Positions 11,201 to 20,654 of a stretch of DNA of 64,000 nucleotides are shown piece by piece. A program made the position numbers and the translations under genes. Positions within the stretch are counted from its first letter, which is position 1; each line of letters begins with the position of its first letter. The stretch lies in contig CM055830.1 of NCBI GenBank assembly GCA_029582265.1, positions 30,545,172-30,609,171 on the forward strand. Reading direction: 5' to 3'. A model generated the notes under the pieces. The model was not told the origin of the DNA and did no database searches. It saw only the letters and a program-made list of their open reading frames with translations. Origin of the DNA: Zoroaster sp. YZ-2022 (lineage: Eukaryota; Echinodermata; Asteroidea; Forcipulatida; Zoroasteridae).

Positions 11201-12567
11201 TCACAGGGAACTCAGCGGGATTCAAACCCACAACCTTCTGCTTACGAGTGCAGACGTCTTAACCTCTCAACCACCGAGCTTGCCCGATGATGATCAACAA
11301 TCATCAATCTATACATATTGCAGAAACTATTCTGGCTAAGAGAGGCCTCACAAATAGGGCAAATGTTCATACCCATATGTGAAAAAGTCACAGCAAAATG
11401 CCAATCGATCCAGCAATTTTAGCTGCTTATGGACATCATTTCTTAGCAAAAAAGAAAAGAAAACTAAAAATGCCAACACATGAGTATACAGGCGACTCAG
11501 GTGGGATTCAACCCCACGACATCCTGCTTACTAGTGCAGACATCTTAACCTCTCAACTACCGAGCTTTCCCGATGACGATCGACAATCATCAATCTACAC
11601 ATATTGCAAATTCTAGCCGGACAATCGTCATCAGGCCAGCTCGGTGGTCGAGAGGTTAAGACGTCTGCACTAGTAAGAAGGAGGTCATGGGATTGAATCT
11701 TGCTTGAGTCGCCTGTAGAAGTTTTTTTCTGCGGACACTCGGAAAGCACTGAGTATACAGGCGACTCAGGCGGGATTCAAACCCACGACATCCTGCTTAC
11801 TAGTGCAGACGTCTTAACCTCTCAACCACCGAGCTTGCCCGATGACGAACGACAATCATCAATCTATACATATTGCGGATTCTAGCCGGACAATCGTCAT
11901 CAGGCAAGCTCGGTGGTCGAGAGGTTAAGATGTCTGCACTGGGGACGATCAGAGCATACTGATCGAAATGTCGTTGTACCTCCAGTTCTTTTCAGAACTA
12001 ATTACTACTCAATTGAGAATTTCACATGGTGTCACCGCAATTAGTCTTACTTATGTCTGAACTAGTAAGCAGGAGGTCGTGGGTTCGAATCCCACTGAGT
12101 CGCCATGTGGAGTTTTTTTCTGCAGACACTCAGAAAGCACCGAGTATACAATGCTTTATACATATATCGGTGTAAAGGCAAAAATCATATCAAAAGCTTT
12201 GTAGGGTTATGTGATCGTACAGTACTTTTAGGGTGAATAAAATGCTACTTTGACAGTTTATCATGAAAGCCTTCCTCAATGGTAAAATGCTGCTCTTGCA
12301 GTACTTGTACATCCGACGCTATGTGATCACATTTTGTGCGTACATCATCTCCAGTCTGGTAACGTTAAGAATGTAGTTGTACTTGACTGCATGTGTGGCT
12401 TAGTCTTGAGAGCCCAGACATTTTGCCATTGTCTACTGCCATCTTGCATCTCAAACGTTTCCCCATAAGAGTTGTTTTTCCCACTCAAATTGTATTATTT
12501 TTTTTTCCCAGACGGCATCGTAGGACCCCTTGAGGAGTTCAAGAGTAACGGCCATCAAGAGTCTTAA
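2164..12567 (+). CDS. PTPN4: Protein tyrosine phosphatase non-receptor type 4/3-like, 3' part (six exons)
   Basis: Six exons join in frame: 2164-2231, 3684-3830, 4662-4793, 5327-5475, 10766-10947 and 12512-12567 (stop TAA 12565-12567), giving about 243 C-terminal residues. All five introns are GT-AG and all phases agree. The product is most of a classical PTP catalytic domain that hydrolyses phosphotyrosine. Visible motifs are DATRIIL and DYINANL, the QGPLPNT stretch, the [13 protein letters not shown] loop with the general-acid Asp, and the active-site [10 protein letters not shown] with catalytic Cys and Arg, followed by a QTTAQYRF Q-loop region. The wording (MEIP after the YINA block, LPLD-like YPLDIVR, MRDQRAM, AILRVY) fits the FERM-PDZ-PTP subfamily PTPN3/PTPN4 better than other PTPs. 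FERM and PDZ exons and the KNRY region must lie upstream of the window. The vertebrate pair PTPN3/PTPN4 probably derives from one ancestral gene, so either name would suit. Confidence 0.88.
2564..2850 (+). repeat. 58-bp tandem repeat, five copies
   Basis: The unit starts GGAGGTTCAGGGGGCTTTGT and contains CCTCTAGACCAAAGGGAGAC and CCAGGCCCGCTACCCACA. Units start at about 2564, 2622, 2681, 2739 and 2797. A related dispersed repeat with only one unit is at 33265-33490, so the array is a local expansion inside an interspersed element. Confidence 0.9.
3137..3263 (+). repeat. Dispersed repeat, TTAA-ended fragment
   Basis: A 127-base stretch ending GGGAGTTAGGGTTAA is nearly identical to 52190-52321 (CATGTGCTTGCTTTACTACT, GAAGGATTTTGGAGGATTCA). 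It is part of the TTAACCC element family. Confidence 0.75.
3273..3510. repeat. Dispersed repeat family L, copy 1
   Basis: It shares ACCAGAAGTCTATTACCTAC, CCATTGTTCTTGGAGTAC, and GGGAGACTTACCC with copies at 38600-38945 and 45812-46215 (inverted in part); a fragment is at 34329-34395. A foldback-type MITE of about 370 bp. Confidence 0.7.
3684..3830 (+). CDS. PTPN4: PTPN4 exon b
   Basis: The exon has 49 codons in phase 0-0. The acceptor is TTTTTAG and the donor GTAGGT. It reads [20 protein letters not shown], then a segment ending [10 protein letters not shown]. The YIA-QGPLP motif is a core PTP substrate-domain element. The ATG at its start is an internal Met, not an initiator. Confidence 0.88.
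3912..4112 (+). repeat. About 57-bp tandem repeat
   Basis: Two to three copies containing GACACCCTGTTTCATCTG, CATTTACATGTAAAAGTA and TTGTAAGTGAACAATTT, in the intron just after PTPN4 exon b. Confidence 0.75.
4180..4250 (+). mobile_element. tRNA-derived SINE fragment
   Basis: GTGTCATGGCCGAGTGGTCT followed by GACTCTAGTTCTAATGTTGT and AGAATGTGGGT: the tRNA-like head without body or tail. The following 4260-4661 holds nothing recognisable. Confidence 0.7.
4662..4793 (+). CDS. PTPN4: PTPN4 exon c
   Basis: The exon has 44 codons in phase 0-0, with acceptor CACCCTAG and donor GTGAGA. It reads VKCHKYWPE at the start, continuing the ERGR-KCH-YWP motif from the previous exon. The centre (about residues 10-35) is divergent, as it is between PTPN3 and PTPN4. 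Confidence 0.86.
4794..5326 (+). other. PTPN4 intron, no recognised element
   Basis: Contains a (GT)7 run near 4954, a T12 run near 5158 and no repeat shared with the rest of the window that I could see. Confidence 0.5.
5327..5475 (+). CDS. PTPN4: PTPN4 exon d (WPD loop and catalytic Cys)
   Basis: The exon enters in phase 0 after CCTAACAG and ends at AG|GTGAGA in phase 2. It encodes [20 protein letters not shown] with the WPD-loop general acid, and ends with LVHC, the catalytic cysteine. The rest of the signature (SAGIGRTG) lies 5.3 kb downstream in the next exon. Confidence 0.9.
5769..5999. mobile_element. Near-perfect palindromic MITE (family B)
   Basis: The two arms of about 110 bases run from GTAAGACTAAATTGCGGTGA inward to GACGATCAGAGCATACTG and are almost exact inverted copies around GTCCTCAGGGGAATGAC. 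Single-arm copies occur at 11943-12056 and 16946-17062. Confidence 0.88.
6105..6468 (-). mobile_element. tRNA-derived SINE, full length
   Basis: On the - strand: head GAATGCCATGGTCGAGCGGT, B box GGTTCGAATCCC, the CTTGTGTCCTTGAGCAAGAC segment, the common body and an ATTATTATT tail. It is inserted inside the family A element. Confidence 0.9.
6486..7821 (+). repeat. 51-bp minisatellite, about 26 copies
   Basis: The unit reads GGTAATATGATTGTATCGCG, CTGGGTTTGCCAGGCCAGGG, TGTGCTCATGG. Most copies are identical; variants occur near 6890, 6915, 7000-7016, 7133, 7338 and 7473. Because 51 is a multiple of three, several frames stay open on both strands; none looks like a gene. Confidence 0.95.
7969..9504 (+). 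mobile_element. Tc1/mariner-family transposon with intact ends
   Basis: Perfect 24-base terminal inverted repeats begin CTGAACAGCAAAAGAAACGC (7969-7992) and its complement ends the element (9481-9504). TA dinucleotides flank it at 7967-7968 and 9505-9506, the expected Tc1 target duplication. The total of 1536 bp is normal for a Tc1 element with one transposase gene, here a pseudogene. Confidence 0.93.
8286..9325 (+). pseudogene. Tc1-type transposase, frameshifted
   Basis: The ATG at 8286 opens [20 protein letters not shown] and a paired-type helix-turn-helix ending [12 protein letters not shown], the DNA-binding part. The frame is lost at about 8560. Later blocks in shifted frames are [35 protein letters not shown], and [14 protein letters not shown] near 9115, the last holding the catalytic Glu. 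The first Asp (TDES, near 8730) is followed by a one-base deletion. The second Asp region reads QQVNARAH where active relatives have an Asp before Asn, so the catalytic triad is broken. A stop interrupts before SPDLNP. TGA closes the last frame at about 9323-9325. It cannot make an active enzyme. Confidence 0.88.
9618..10165 (+). mobile_element. Compound (dimeric) SINE
   Basis: A first SINE head (GTGTCGTGGCCGAGCGGTCT, B box GGGTTCGAGCCCC) leads into a variant segment CTTCGGATGGGACGTAAAGC, CGTAGGTCCCGTGTGTTG, followed at about 9805 by a second head, the full body and the tail (ATT)n. The segment 9683-10165 is repeated nearly identically at 34839-35326. Confidence 0.88.
10393..10745 (+). mobile_element. 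tRNA-derived SINE, variant body
   Basis: Starts GGTGGCATGGCCGAGCGGTC, has B box GGTTTGAATCC and a distinct 3' part GCCCAATGACCAGGGATAAT, AAAAGCGCC and TAAATCCAGTTATTATT. It ends 20 bases before PTPN4 exon e, so the SINE tail forms part of the exon's upstream sequence. Confidence 0.85.
10766..10947 (+). CDS. PTPN4: PTPN4 exon e (P-loop Arg and Q-loop)
   Basis: The exon begins after TTGTTCACAG and completes the split serine codon of [10 protein letters not shown]. It continues through [26 protein letters not shown] and [17 protein letters not shown], strongly PTPN3/4-like. It ends at G|GTAAGA in phase 1. Confidence 0.9.
11325..11465 (-). repeat. Dispersed repeat family H, fragment
   Basis: GAGAGGCCTCACAAATAGGG and GCAAATGTTCATACCCATAT are the reverse of the block seen at 16090-16150 and 36715-36760. 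Confidence 0.65.
11943..12056 (+). mobile_element. Family B MITE, single arm
   Basis: GACGATCAGAGCATACTGAT through TTAGTCTTAC matches one arm of 5769-5999 and interrupts a SINE copy between CTGCACT and AACTAGTAAGC. Confidence 0.8.
12512..12567 (+). CDS. PTPN4: PTPN4 terminal coding exon
   Basis: After a T-rich tract and CCCAG the exon completes an Asp codon and adds [17 protein letters not shown] before TAA. Its length and position match the short tail after the PTP domain in PTPN3/4. The tail sequence itself is not conserved, so support comes from phase, acceptor quality and position. Confidence 0.75.
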
Positions 12568-13439
12568 CCCTTGCCCCCCCCCTCCCTCACGCCCCCTCCC
12601 CTAATCCAATCCATCCATCAAGCACCCCATCAGGAACCCGCTTCAACCCTGGCCAAGACGACGGACAGCTTGGTGCACCCTCAACACCCTGATGTTACTG
12701 TTGTCGGTGTCTCCAATCGGATGTGTGCTTACATATACATCAGCAGCTTGTTAAGAAAGCTGTGATTGGTCTGTCAGGCATATAATGCATGCAGCCCTAT
12801 CTTTTATTTATGGATATCTCATTCAATCAAATTCCTTTTCAGACCCCCCCCCCCTTCCCTCCCAGAAAGCACTTCATATAAGGTGTGAAACTCTTCTACT
12901 GAATTCTGTTGATTTACTGTTTTTTAAATTTTTTAAATCAGGTTTTCCTGAATATGCTCAGAATGCACCACAGAGCATCTAGAATACAAACATTTCCGGG
13001 GGCCCTTCCATGCCGTATGGGCTTTGCGAATTTCATGACTGTATAATGCCTCAACTTTTTCACTTGGAAACATATGCCATCAAAAAGGTGCAAATTAAAT
13101 ATCTCCTACCCCAGATATACAGGCTGAAGGCTCACACAAATATTGGTATCACTTTTATATACCTTTCACTTTTTCCATGTTTGGGGCCAGTGTGTGTGTG
13201 TGTGTGTGTGTGTTTGTGTTTGAAATATCAACTTAATGAAAATGTTGATATAGTGAATGACCCCTTAGCTTATTGTTGGTAATCTGGTCAGTGTGTGCAC
13301 TTGAGTGTGTGAAGTATTAGATTCACACCTCCCAAAAAGTCTCCGGTCCCTGCATGCATCACTTCAGACCTGCACGTCAACTTTTTTAATTTTTTAAAAA
13401 TTTATTTATTTATTTATTTATTATTATTATTTATTTTTT

Positions 13440-13700
13440 TTAGCTATTAAACGATGTCCAATTGCAGCCAGAATGGCTGGATCGATTGGAATTCTGCCAT
13501 GCTGTGTTTTCACATAGGGGTATTAACGCTTGCTCGATATGTGCGGCTTCTCTGAGCTACCATACTTTGTATATGGGAAATTTGGTCTGGTTCCAATAAC
13601 CGCATATATATGTATGACTTACTTCACTGGTTTGCAAAAAAAACAAAAAAAAACATCACCACACCGATTTTGAAGCTGACATAGGACAAGAAACCTGAGA
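13440..13700 (+). repeat. Dispersed repeat family H
   Basis: Shares ACGATGTCCAATTGCAGCCA, TTTTCACATAGGGGTATTAA and ACCATACTTTGTATATGGGA with 16000-16280 and 36535-36915. Family length is about 380 bp and its class is not recognised. Confidence 0.75.
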
Positions 13701-14391
13701 CTTTTTTTTTTTACCTCATCAACTAAAACAAAAATGTTGTTGATAGAGAATGACCCCTTAGCTATTAATTAAAAAATTGTTCAGGTCAGTGTGTGGAAAG
13801 CATCAACTGCAATCTAGTTGATACTAGTAAACATCCACTTGGCTTTCTTTCTATTATCATGCCAATGTTATTCTACACAAATATTTGGTTATAGTGGATG
13901 ACCCCTTTCTTTTGGGTCAGTGTGTGGAAAGTATCAACTACAATCAAAAAAATGTTGATAACAGTGAAGTGGAAATAATTTATTAATTTTAAAATACTAT
14001 TTTATTGTAATTTTGAAATTCTTTTAGTCGGTAATTGTATGACTCATTGTATCTCTGAAATTATTTAGTACAATTTTTATAAGACCTTTCTTTTATTTTT
14101 AAATTACAAGGAACTAAATTATATGCAGTGTTTAAAACTACTACAAAATTACCTTTCACGGCCAAAATCTGTGAAATGCCAAAGAAGTATTTGCGAATAT
14201 TAACAGACAACCGGATGTATTTTACAATGCACATTACAATGACGGTTGTCTGTCATTGGGGATAAAAGATCCTGGCAAACATTTGCTTTTATGCCGTCTG
14301 GGTAGTTACAGACACAGTGACACATACCCGGATACACATAAATAGACACTCCCAGACACACACAGATCAAATTGAAAAAGAACAGTGGTTC

Positions 14392-14642
14392 TTAACCCTA
14401 AACCCCCTAGGTATTCTGGCTAGGAACCTTCCTGAATCCTCCAGTGCACTTTTGGAAACATGCCCTTATCTTCAAAATGCACCATGCATTTTCGTTGAGC
14501 TTTCATATTCAGCACTTATGGCCTATACTTCTTGCCAGGTAGTAATTTTGTTCCATTTGAAGAGGTGAAAGTACCAGTGCTGAATTTTTCCCAAAAAGTG
14601 CCCCTTGGAGGATTTTGCAGGATAAAGGGTGGTTAGGGTTAA
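14392..14642. mobile_element. TTAACCC-ended (piggyBac-like) non-autonomous element
   Basis: Bounded by TTAACCCTAAACCCCC and GGGTGGTTAGGGTTAA, with inner CCTGAATCCTCC and GGAGGATTTTGCAGG in inverted positions. The TTAA at each end would be the target duplication. Confidence 0.65.
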
Positions 14643-15664
14643 TGTTTCAAATGTATGGTCAGTGATGTGCCTGAATTTACCCATCAATAATGTCTGGTAT
14701 ATTGCATAACCCATTGAGGGCGCTATTCGTGTCACCATGTAATTGAGAATAACACTGGTTTGGATTTATCTACCATCAGTGATGTCTGGTATCTGCTCAG
14801 ATTGTGACCCCTTGATGGAACCCTTCATGTCCCCAGAGTATTCCTGGAATAGCCAATACCATCTACATTCAAGTGGTAACAGTTACCAGGGAAAGTATTT
14901 GCTAAAAGTACATGAAGTGTATACAGGCTATGGAGTTTTCTATATACACAATGCCCTGTCCTGGGATACTGGGTGCATTTTGACCAATAGAGGGCTATGA
15001 TGTGCATGGAGTGATTAAGGGACAGGATTTTTTTTCTCGCAAAAGCAATTTTGTTTAAACTTGTAAATAGTTGGAAAAAATAAGTGATAGCTTACTACGA
15101 AAAGGTGCTTTTCAAAATAATCGTCGTCCTATTGAAGTGTGCATATCTCATAGAGAAGGCCCCTTCCATCCATAACATTTAAATAATTTAAATGATAAAA
15201 TTTACATTATTTAAAAGAGATAATTTATATTTTGATCCTTGGAAAGTAGATGTAGTGGCTACCAAAATTTTCGGAGGCTAGGCTGGAACACAAGACTAGC
15301 TGGGTTGGGGGTCAAACATGGATGTTTGACCTTTGTGTTTGTGCTTCAAGGTAGGGTTACAACATTGGTAATGTATGCAACATTATGGAATTATTAACAT
15401 TATGGTACCTTATAATCCTGGGAAATTGTCCCGTCTGAAAAGATTCCGTTTTAGAAGAAAACATGCAATTTTTGGAACTAGACTAGTGGCTTTTGTGTTC
15501 GTTTTTTGTTTTGTTTTAAACTTGTGAAATACTTTTCTTGATTGATTATGTATATATTGAATAGTTTAGTTAATCAGTTACACTTTTACATGACCAATGT
15601 TGTACTTTTTCTCTTAAGCCCCAATACACTAGTAGTATTCGTGAAAAAAAAACAAGATCACAGA

Positions 15665-15860
15665 TTAAAGGGACAATATCGTCACGATCAGAGCAGACTT
15701 TCAACAGGGCATGTAATCGGTGTCCTAGTCTAAGATGAACACAGTCACTGAATATTACTGGCTCATTTATGCAGCAGCAACGGTAATATGACCTTATCAT
15801 TTCAGGTTATTTTCAGTCTGTTTCCATGACCTGTTGATCGTGACAAAGTTGTCCCTTTAA
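15665..15860. mobile_element. Family A foldback MITE
   Basis: Starts TTAAAGGGACAATATCGTCA and ends GTTGTCCCTTTAA; the inside holds GGGCATGTAATCGGTGTCC and inverted matches. TTAA at both ends suggests piggyBac-type targeting. Confidence 0.85.
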
Positions 15861-15999
15861 CAAGAAACTAAGTAATGAATATGAGAAAATCTTAACTGTT
15901 AATGACACAGTGAAGAAGGCTGAAACTTTGATAGGTTGGTTTTTATACAACGGTTTCTGGTCTCCACATGTGTTGCCTCAGACCCACGTGTCAGCGTTT

Positions 16000-16280
16000 T
16001 TAATTATTATTTTTTTTGTGCTATGAAACGATGTCCAATTGCTGCCAAGATTTCTGGATTGATTGGATTTCTGCCGTGCTGTGTTTTAAAAGGCTTTTTT
16101 TCACATAGGGGTATGAACGTTTGCCTGATTTGTGAGGCCTCTCTTAGCCACCATACTTTGTATATGGGAATATGGTCTACATGTATCATGTATTTCCCTG
16201 TTGACAAAAAAAGAAATGCATCACCGCACCACTTTTGAAGCCAACTGATGACCAGAAACCAGAGACTTTTTTTATTTGGC
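16000..16280 (+). repeat. Dispersed repeat family H
   Basis: Contains ACGATGTCCAATTGCTGCCA, GGTATGAACGTTTGCCTGAT and GCATCACCGCACCA, matching 13440-13700 and 36535-36915. Confidence 0.78.
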
Positions 16281-16945
16281 CTAAAGTATGGATGTATATT
16301 TGCCTTGATACAAAAAACTAGCTTTGCTTGCAAATTCACTAATGGCAAACTTTAGTGAATATCAAATTTTAGTGAATATTCTTCCTTATTGCTAGTAAAA
16401 TTCTTAGCACAAACTGAAGGTAAAATGGTCATGACTACCCTTTCTTTCTCATTGAGAAGAGACCAAAGGGAAATACAAATCTTGAAACCAGCACAAAAAT
16501 CATCAAAGTGATGATCATTTTGAAAAAGCCTGCATGTACATAGAAACGCCAAGCACAGCTTGTACAGAAGATATTTTTTTGAAATTTATGTACAAAAGAT
16601 GTTGATGAGATTAAGTTAAAACGAAATGAGTCGTATTTAAATAATAATTAAAAATAATTTCCGCCCATTATTTTATAGTTTAATTTAAAAGAATTGTCAC
16701 CATGGTGATGCTCATTAATTCCAGGTTTTTCCACGTACCGTACCCGTACATTTTTCATACACGTGTTAGCAAACGGATTCTCACTTTCAGGAATGGCTGT
16801 TGGACCCCTCTCCCATAAAAAAAAATATATTAATAATTAAAATAAAACCAAAACAGCTGGAACATACGCGCTTCTCCGATTCTGATAAGCCAGTCTATAC
16901 CATCCGTTAATACGCCCCCTCCAATCAGATTGTCTAAACTGTCCT

Positions 16946-17062
16946 GAGGACGATCAGAGCATACTGATCGAAACGTCGAGTTGCACCTCCAGTTCTTGTC
17001 AGAACTAATTACTACTCAATTGAGAATTTCACATGGTGTCACTGCAATTAGTCTCACTTAAA
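16946..17062 (+). mobile_element. Family B MITE, single arm
   Basis: GAGGACGATCAGAGCATACT through CACATGGTGTCACTGCAATT matches one arm of the palindrome at 5769-5999. Confidence 0.82.
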
Positions 17063-17982
17063 CTGTCTTGGGTATTTAAAAATATAAAATAATTATTTAA
17101 ATGAGTTTTGTCCTCCGGAGACAAACATTTCCCATTGGAATGAAGACAAAAAATGCTTTTTCGCTATTTTCTGGTTAAATTGCACAATACAATAAGCTTT
17201 CACAGGTTGGTTTCTGTAAATATATCATGATTCTGACAACCTATGGATGCATTTACAGAATTTTTTTTACCAAAAGTGTATAGTGGTTTTAAACATACTT
17301 TACTTTTCATAATATGAGAAGTATTTTTTAAAGTCGTTTGTGTTGATTGGTTCATTTCTTACTAGCTTCAGTGCCTATTTAATAAATATTCTGTGTATTT
17401 TTGCATAGGGGAATCTTTCCTTGTGTTTTATATATGTGCATGTACAATTTCTAGAAGCATTTGTGTACTTTAACAATGTTTGGAATTTCGCTGTGAAATT
17501 TGTATTCTATGTTAGTGGTTAGCCTAACCCTAGCCATGCGGAATGCAACAAATGTAAACATTTGATGGATGTTGTTACATTGAGTAGGGTGTCTAGCCAG
17601 TTGTTGAAGGGGGTTAGGATTAAGGTAGCTATGGTAGTATTTGATAGTGCAATGTTTTTTATTGCACGCATTGGAGGCTGTAGTTTAATGGCTTTTTTTC
17701 CCTATTGTCTTAAGATTGTTTTTCTTTAACCAAGTCTTTCCATTGATCAACCCTGAAAGGGACCATTTTATTCTTCACAAATATTGGGATGTGCATCCAC
17801 ACTGCAGTCTATCTTGTGTATAATGGCCAATCTTTGGACCAATGAAAAAGAGTCCATAACCAAAAAACTTACAAAACAAAAACTCATGATTGTTCAGGCC
17901 TTAATATTGAAATTATTGCATTTTCTCTTTTTTGGAATCTCCATACACACCTTCAGTTGGGACATTACATTGTACTTTTCAT

Positions 17983-18222
17983 AAACCCTCCTACAATCAG
18001 TGCAATTTTTGAAACAAGCCATTGGCTGTTGCCAGTGGCATCCTATGGTTACCCTTCTGTGCACTGTCACACCACTGAGATTTACAGTGGCCTTGGGTGG
18101 CACACAGTTGATTTTGTAAGATTACTTGGAAAGGACAGCAGGCTTGTATGTACTAAAGGTTGGTGAAAAACATACTGAAAATTTAGTGGATTGGAGTGGC
18201 CTCCATGTGTAGGAGGGTTAAA
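17983..18222. mobile_element. Short element ending AACCCTCCTACA (family E)
   Basis: Inverted ends AAACCCTCCTACAATCAGTG and CATGTGTAGGAGGGTTAAAA. The same ends bound the 1.28-kb element at 58234-59509. Confidence 0.7.
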
Positions 18223-18731
18223 ACAAATAATTAATGTTCTCAGTTTTACTTGAAGTTAATTTGGTGATGGTATCAAACATCTTTGGGAAATTACTCCCAA
18301 TATATTATTATTATGAGTTATATAAGTCAAATTGGAAACAAATTTTGATCGAACATAAAAAGCACTATTGAGGTTGTGAAGAAATCTCAATTTGTTGCAA
18401 ATTATCTCCTCCAAACGTGTACCCATCCAGCTTCACTGGTAACCAGTCAAACTTCCATCCAATATTATTTGCTAAGTATAATGCGACTGGTAGGCAGGTC
18501 ATAGAAGTAGAAGATTTAATTTGCGTACATATTGTACATTTTGATATCTGCTGTGCTAAACAATACAAGGCATCTGGGTTAAATTATTTTTTTCATGTTT
18601 CTAAGTTGAGTTTAAATGTCTTATATCGAAAAATTGTGAAAGCTACGTATATGTACATATATTTTTAATGGTTAGGCTGTAAGGTGTACATTAAACCAAT
18701 TCAAGCAACTGCCATTGTGTAAAAGGAAAGA

Positions 18732-18737
18732 AATAAA
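18732..18737 (+). terminator. Candidate distal poly(A) signal for PTPN4
   Basis: An AATAAA hexamer is followed within about 40 bases by the T/GT-rich stretch TGTCCTGTCTTTTTATTT. If used, the PTPN4 3' UTR would be about 6.2 kb and contain several repeats. Other AATAAA motifs occur at about 16845 and 17393. This is inference from the motif only. Confidence 0.25.
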
Positions 18738-18824
18738 ATGATTTTGTATATAATGAAGAAACAACAAAATGTCCTGTCTTTTTATTTCTTGAAATGACTG
18801 TTGTGAACAACGCATTTACTTATC

Positions 18825-18830
18825 TTTATT
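18825..18830 (-). terminator. Candidate poly(A) signal for TMEM177
   Basis: TTTATT on the + strand is AATAAA on the - strand, about 770 bases past the TMEM177 stop; another lies at 18781-18786. It is within 100 bases of the PTPN4 candidate on the opposite strand, which would suit two convergent genes ending together. Confidence 0.25.
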
Positions 18831-19122
18831 GCTTAAATCTTTAAAATCCGGACAAATCACACCCCTGAAAACTTAATGTTTTTGATTTTGACCAATCAAA
18901 AATACACTAATCTGTTAAGTCCTTCTTTAATCGCTTAATGTGATTGGTCTAAATGAAAGTTCATATTTAAATATTTCTATTGTATGAATAATTCATTGGC
19001 TCAGATCAGTGAGGCCTTATAAGTCCTTTCTGCTCTGGCTAGCAAAATTTTTTCAAGGCACTCGCAGCAAGCCACATCGCGTTTGTCTGTTGTTCGTGCA
19101 TGGACCCGATTTCCCCTGCCAG

Positions 19123-19298
19123 TATAAGTGGGCCAGTGATATATCACGCTATCACATGGATACATCTGCACTGCTTAATAGCATGCACATGGAGGTAGCC
19201 ATATTGTAAAGCGCCACCAGTTAGTTAAGTCATCCAGGCCATCATCGCTATTAAGCGATGCTGATGTATCATGTGATATATCACCAGCTCACTTATAC
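19123..19298. repeat. Foldback repeat between PTPN4 and TMEM177
   Basis: Imperfect inverted arms of about 40 bases, starting TATAAGTGGGCCAGTGATAT and ending ATATCACCAGCTCACTTATA, enclose about 90 bases. It is probably a small MITE in the TMEM177 3' flank. Confidence 0.6.
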
Positions 19299-19598
19299 CA
19301 TGACCAAAACCTTACACCTTCACCACTTATTACTGAAGTCTGGTAGTTGAATCGGTTGGTTGCAAAGGATGCCGCGAACGCATTGTCTATAAAAGGCTAC
19401 CTCACAATCTACAGATTGTAAAACTTGAATGTCTGAAGACCTCATATCAAATACGATCTAATGCAAACTTAAATCCATGAAAAATATGGATAAAAATTCA
19501 TACTGCTCATTTACTGGCAAGGCTTACAAAACACCCCTCCAGTTATGGCCCTATTCTCCGCCCACCTTTAGCAAGGCAGGAAACTCAGTATGCTACAG

Positions 19599-20510
19599 TT
19601 ACATGTAGCTGTCAGATTCTCCCTCTGTGATTTTGTCCAATCTTTTCTTCAATCGATCCCGTTTCTGCGTGTTGTTTGCGCCTGACGAGTACACCAACCC
19701 CGCCGTTTTGTTCCCATAAAACGTGTACATTTTCTCTCCTCTCCGTCCCATCATCTTACGCAGTGCAATGTTCTTCTGTATCGTCTTCTCGTAGAACTCA
19801 ACTCCGCCCCTTGTGTAGTCCTCTCCAAGCTGTGCTGCTTTCTCGTCGGCGATGAAGTCCTCCCTCTCATTGATAACCCCCATCATGAACTGGTAGAGGA
19901 CGAAGAAGGAGGTTCCAACGAGGACAAAGTTTACGATTATAGGCAGCGGAAGGAAAACCATTGCTGCAAAGACACCAGCAAAGTTTGCCATCGTAAATGC
20001 GGGGGCGAGTAACACCGAAGAGGCCGTAGTGCTGCGTTGGATTTTTGCGAACTCCCTCGCAAGCGCGAATTTCCTTGCGTGTTCGCTCATGCACAGGGAG
20101 TTTCTGAACGACTCACCGACCTCTTTGTCTGCAGTCTTGATTGAATCGGCGAAACGCCGGGCAGAGAGGTCGGGGTCGGCCGTGAAGATGGCCGGCACCC
20201 CAAGATGTATACCATTTGGAAGCCACGGTAAACCACAACTCTTAATCTCCCATCTGCTTGTAACGAAGGCATGGTAGGACTCTGGATTCACACCAATTTT
20301 CCTACACACGTCATGGAATTCATTTCTTTGGGACTTGGAAAGGGGCATTTTATGACCTCCCTTGTATGCTTCCACAAGGGGTCTATAGACCTGGGCGGGG
20401 AAGACATGGGGTGTGGCCTTAATGCAGAACACACCCCCCGACACCAGACCACAGACAAGCACTGCATTCCGAGGACTCCTCACAAACTGTACAAATCTCT
20501 GGAAAGCCAT
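19599..20510 (-). CDS. TMEM177: Transmembrane protein 177
   Basis: This is an intact 303-residue single-exon coding region. The human protein has 311 residues. TMEM177 is a mitochondrial inner-membrane protein that works with COX20 in biogenesis of cytochrome c oxidase subunit COX2. Matching features are the N-terminal hydrophobic segment (residues about 15-32, AVLVCGLVSGGVFC), the motif HARKFALAREFAKI near residue 160, two adjacent membrane segments around residues 180-235, and the C-terminal block TRGGVEFYEK...IALRKMMG...GEKMYTFYGN. I chose the ATG at 20508-20510 (MAFQRFVQF). The frame stays open upstream but has no ATG there. A CAG splice-acceptor-like site 8 bases before the ATG suggests a non-coding first exon. 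The gene lies tail-to-tail with PTPN4 and head-to-head with EPB41L5. Confidence 0.93.
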   Translation of the reverse strand: MAFQRFVQFVRSPRNAVLVCGLVSGGVFCIKATPHVFPAQVYRPLVEAYKGGHKMPLSKSQRNEFHDVCRKIGVNPESYHAFVTSRWEIKSCGLPWLPNGIHLGVPAIFTADPDLSARRFADSIKTADKEVGESFRNSLCMSEHARKFALAREFAKIQRSTTASSVLLAPAFTMANFAGVFAAMVFLPLPIIVNFVLVGTSFFVLYQFMMGVINEREDFIADEKAAQLGEDYTRGGVEFYEKTIQKNIALRKMMGRRGEKMYTFYGNKTAGLVYSSGANNTQKRDRLKKRLDKITEGESDSYM

Positions 20511-20654
20511 GTCTCTGACTGAGCACAACAGTCACACTAATGACCAGGGTATCCGGTTCAGTTTACAAATTGATACTTAATCTTCAGAATCACTGTTGGT
20601 CATCTGTGTAAAGGAAAACAAAAGTAAAATGCACCAGTCAACAGTATGCATATA

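Larger units (their letters stand above)
11143..12140. repeat. Cluster of five tRNA-like SINE copies in alternating orientation
   Basis: Unit: GCTCGGTGGTCGAGAGGTTA (A-box-like), AGACGTCTGCACTAGTAAGC, GTGGGTTCGAATCCC (B box), GAGTCGCC, then GTTTTTTTCTGCGGACACTC. Copies lie at about 11160-11285 (-), 11490-11600 (-), 11636-11745 (+), 11755-11850 (-) and 11905-12140 (+). The last is split by a family B arm (11943-12056). Confidence 0.8.
12568..18221 (+). other. PTPN4 3' flank or 3' UTR region
   Basis: No coding sequence seen. It contains C-runs at 12572 and 12844, a (GT)n run at 13191-13212, family H repeats (13440-13700, 16000-16280), TTAA elements (14392-14642, 15665-15860), a family B arm (16946-17062) and a small TTAA element at 17983-18222. 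Bases 14643-15660 and 17063-17980 show nothing beyond AT-rich sequence, apart from a fragment near 17190-17300 shared with 45083-45170. Confidence 0.5.

Noticed and set aside
20511..20528. Longer N terminus for TMEM177 starting at 20528
   Set aside because: The frame is open there but the codon is TTG, and an acceptor-like CAG lies just before the ATG; the ATG at 20510 gives a family-like start.
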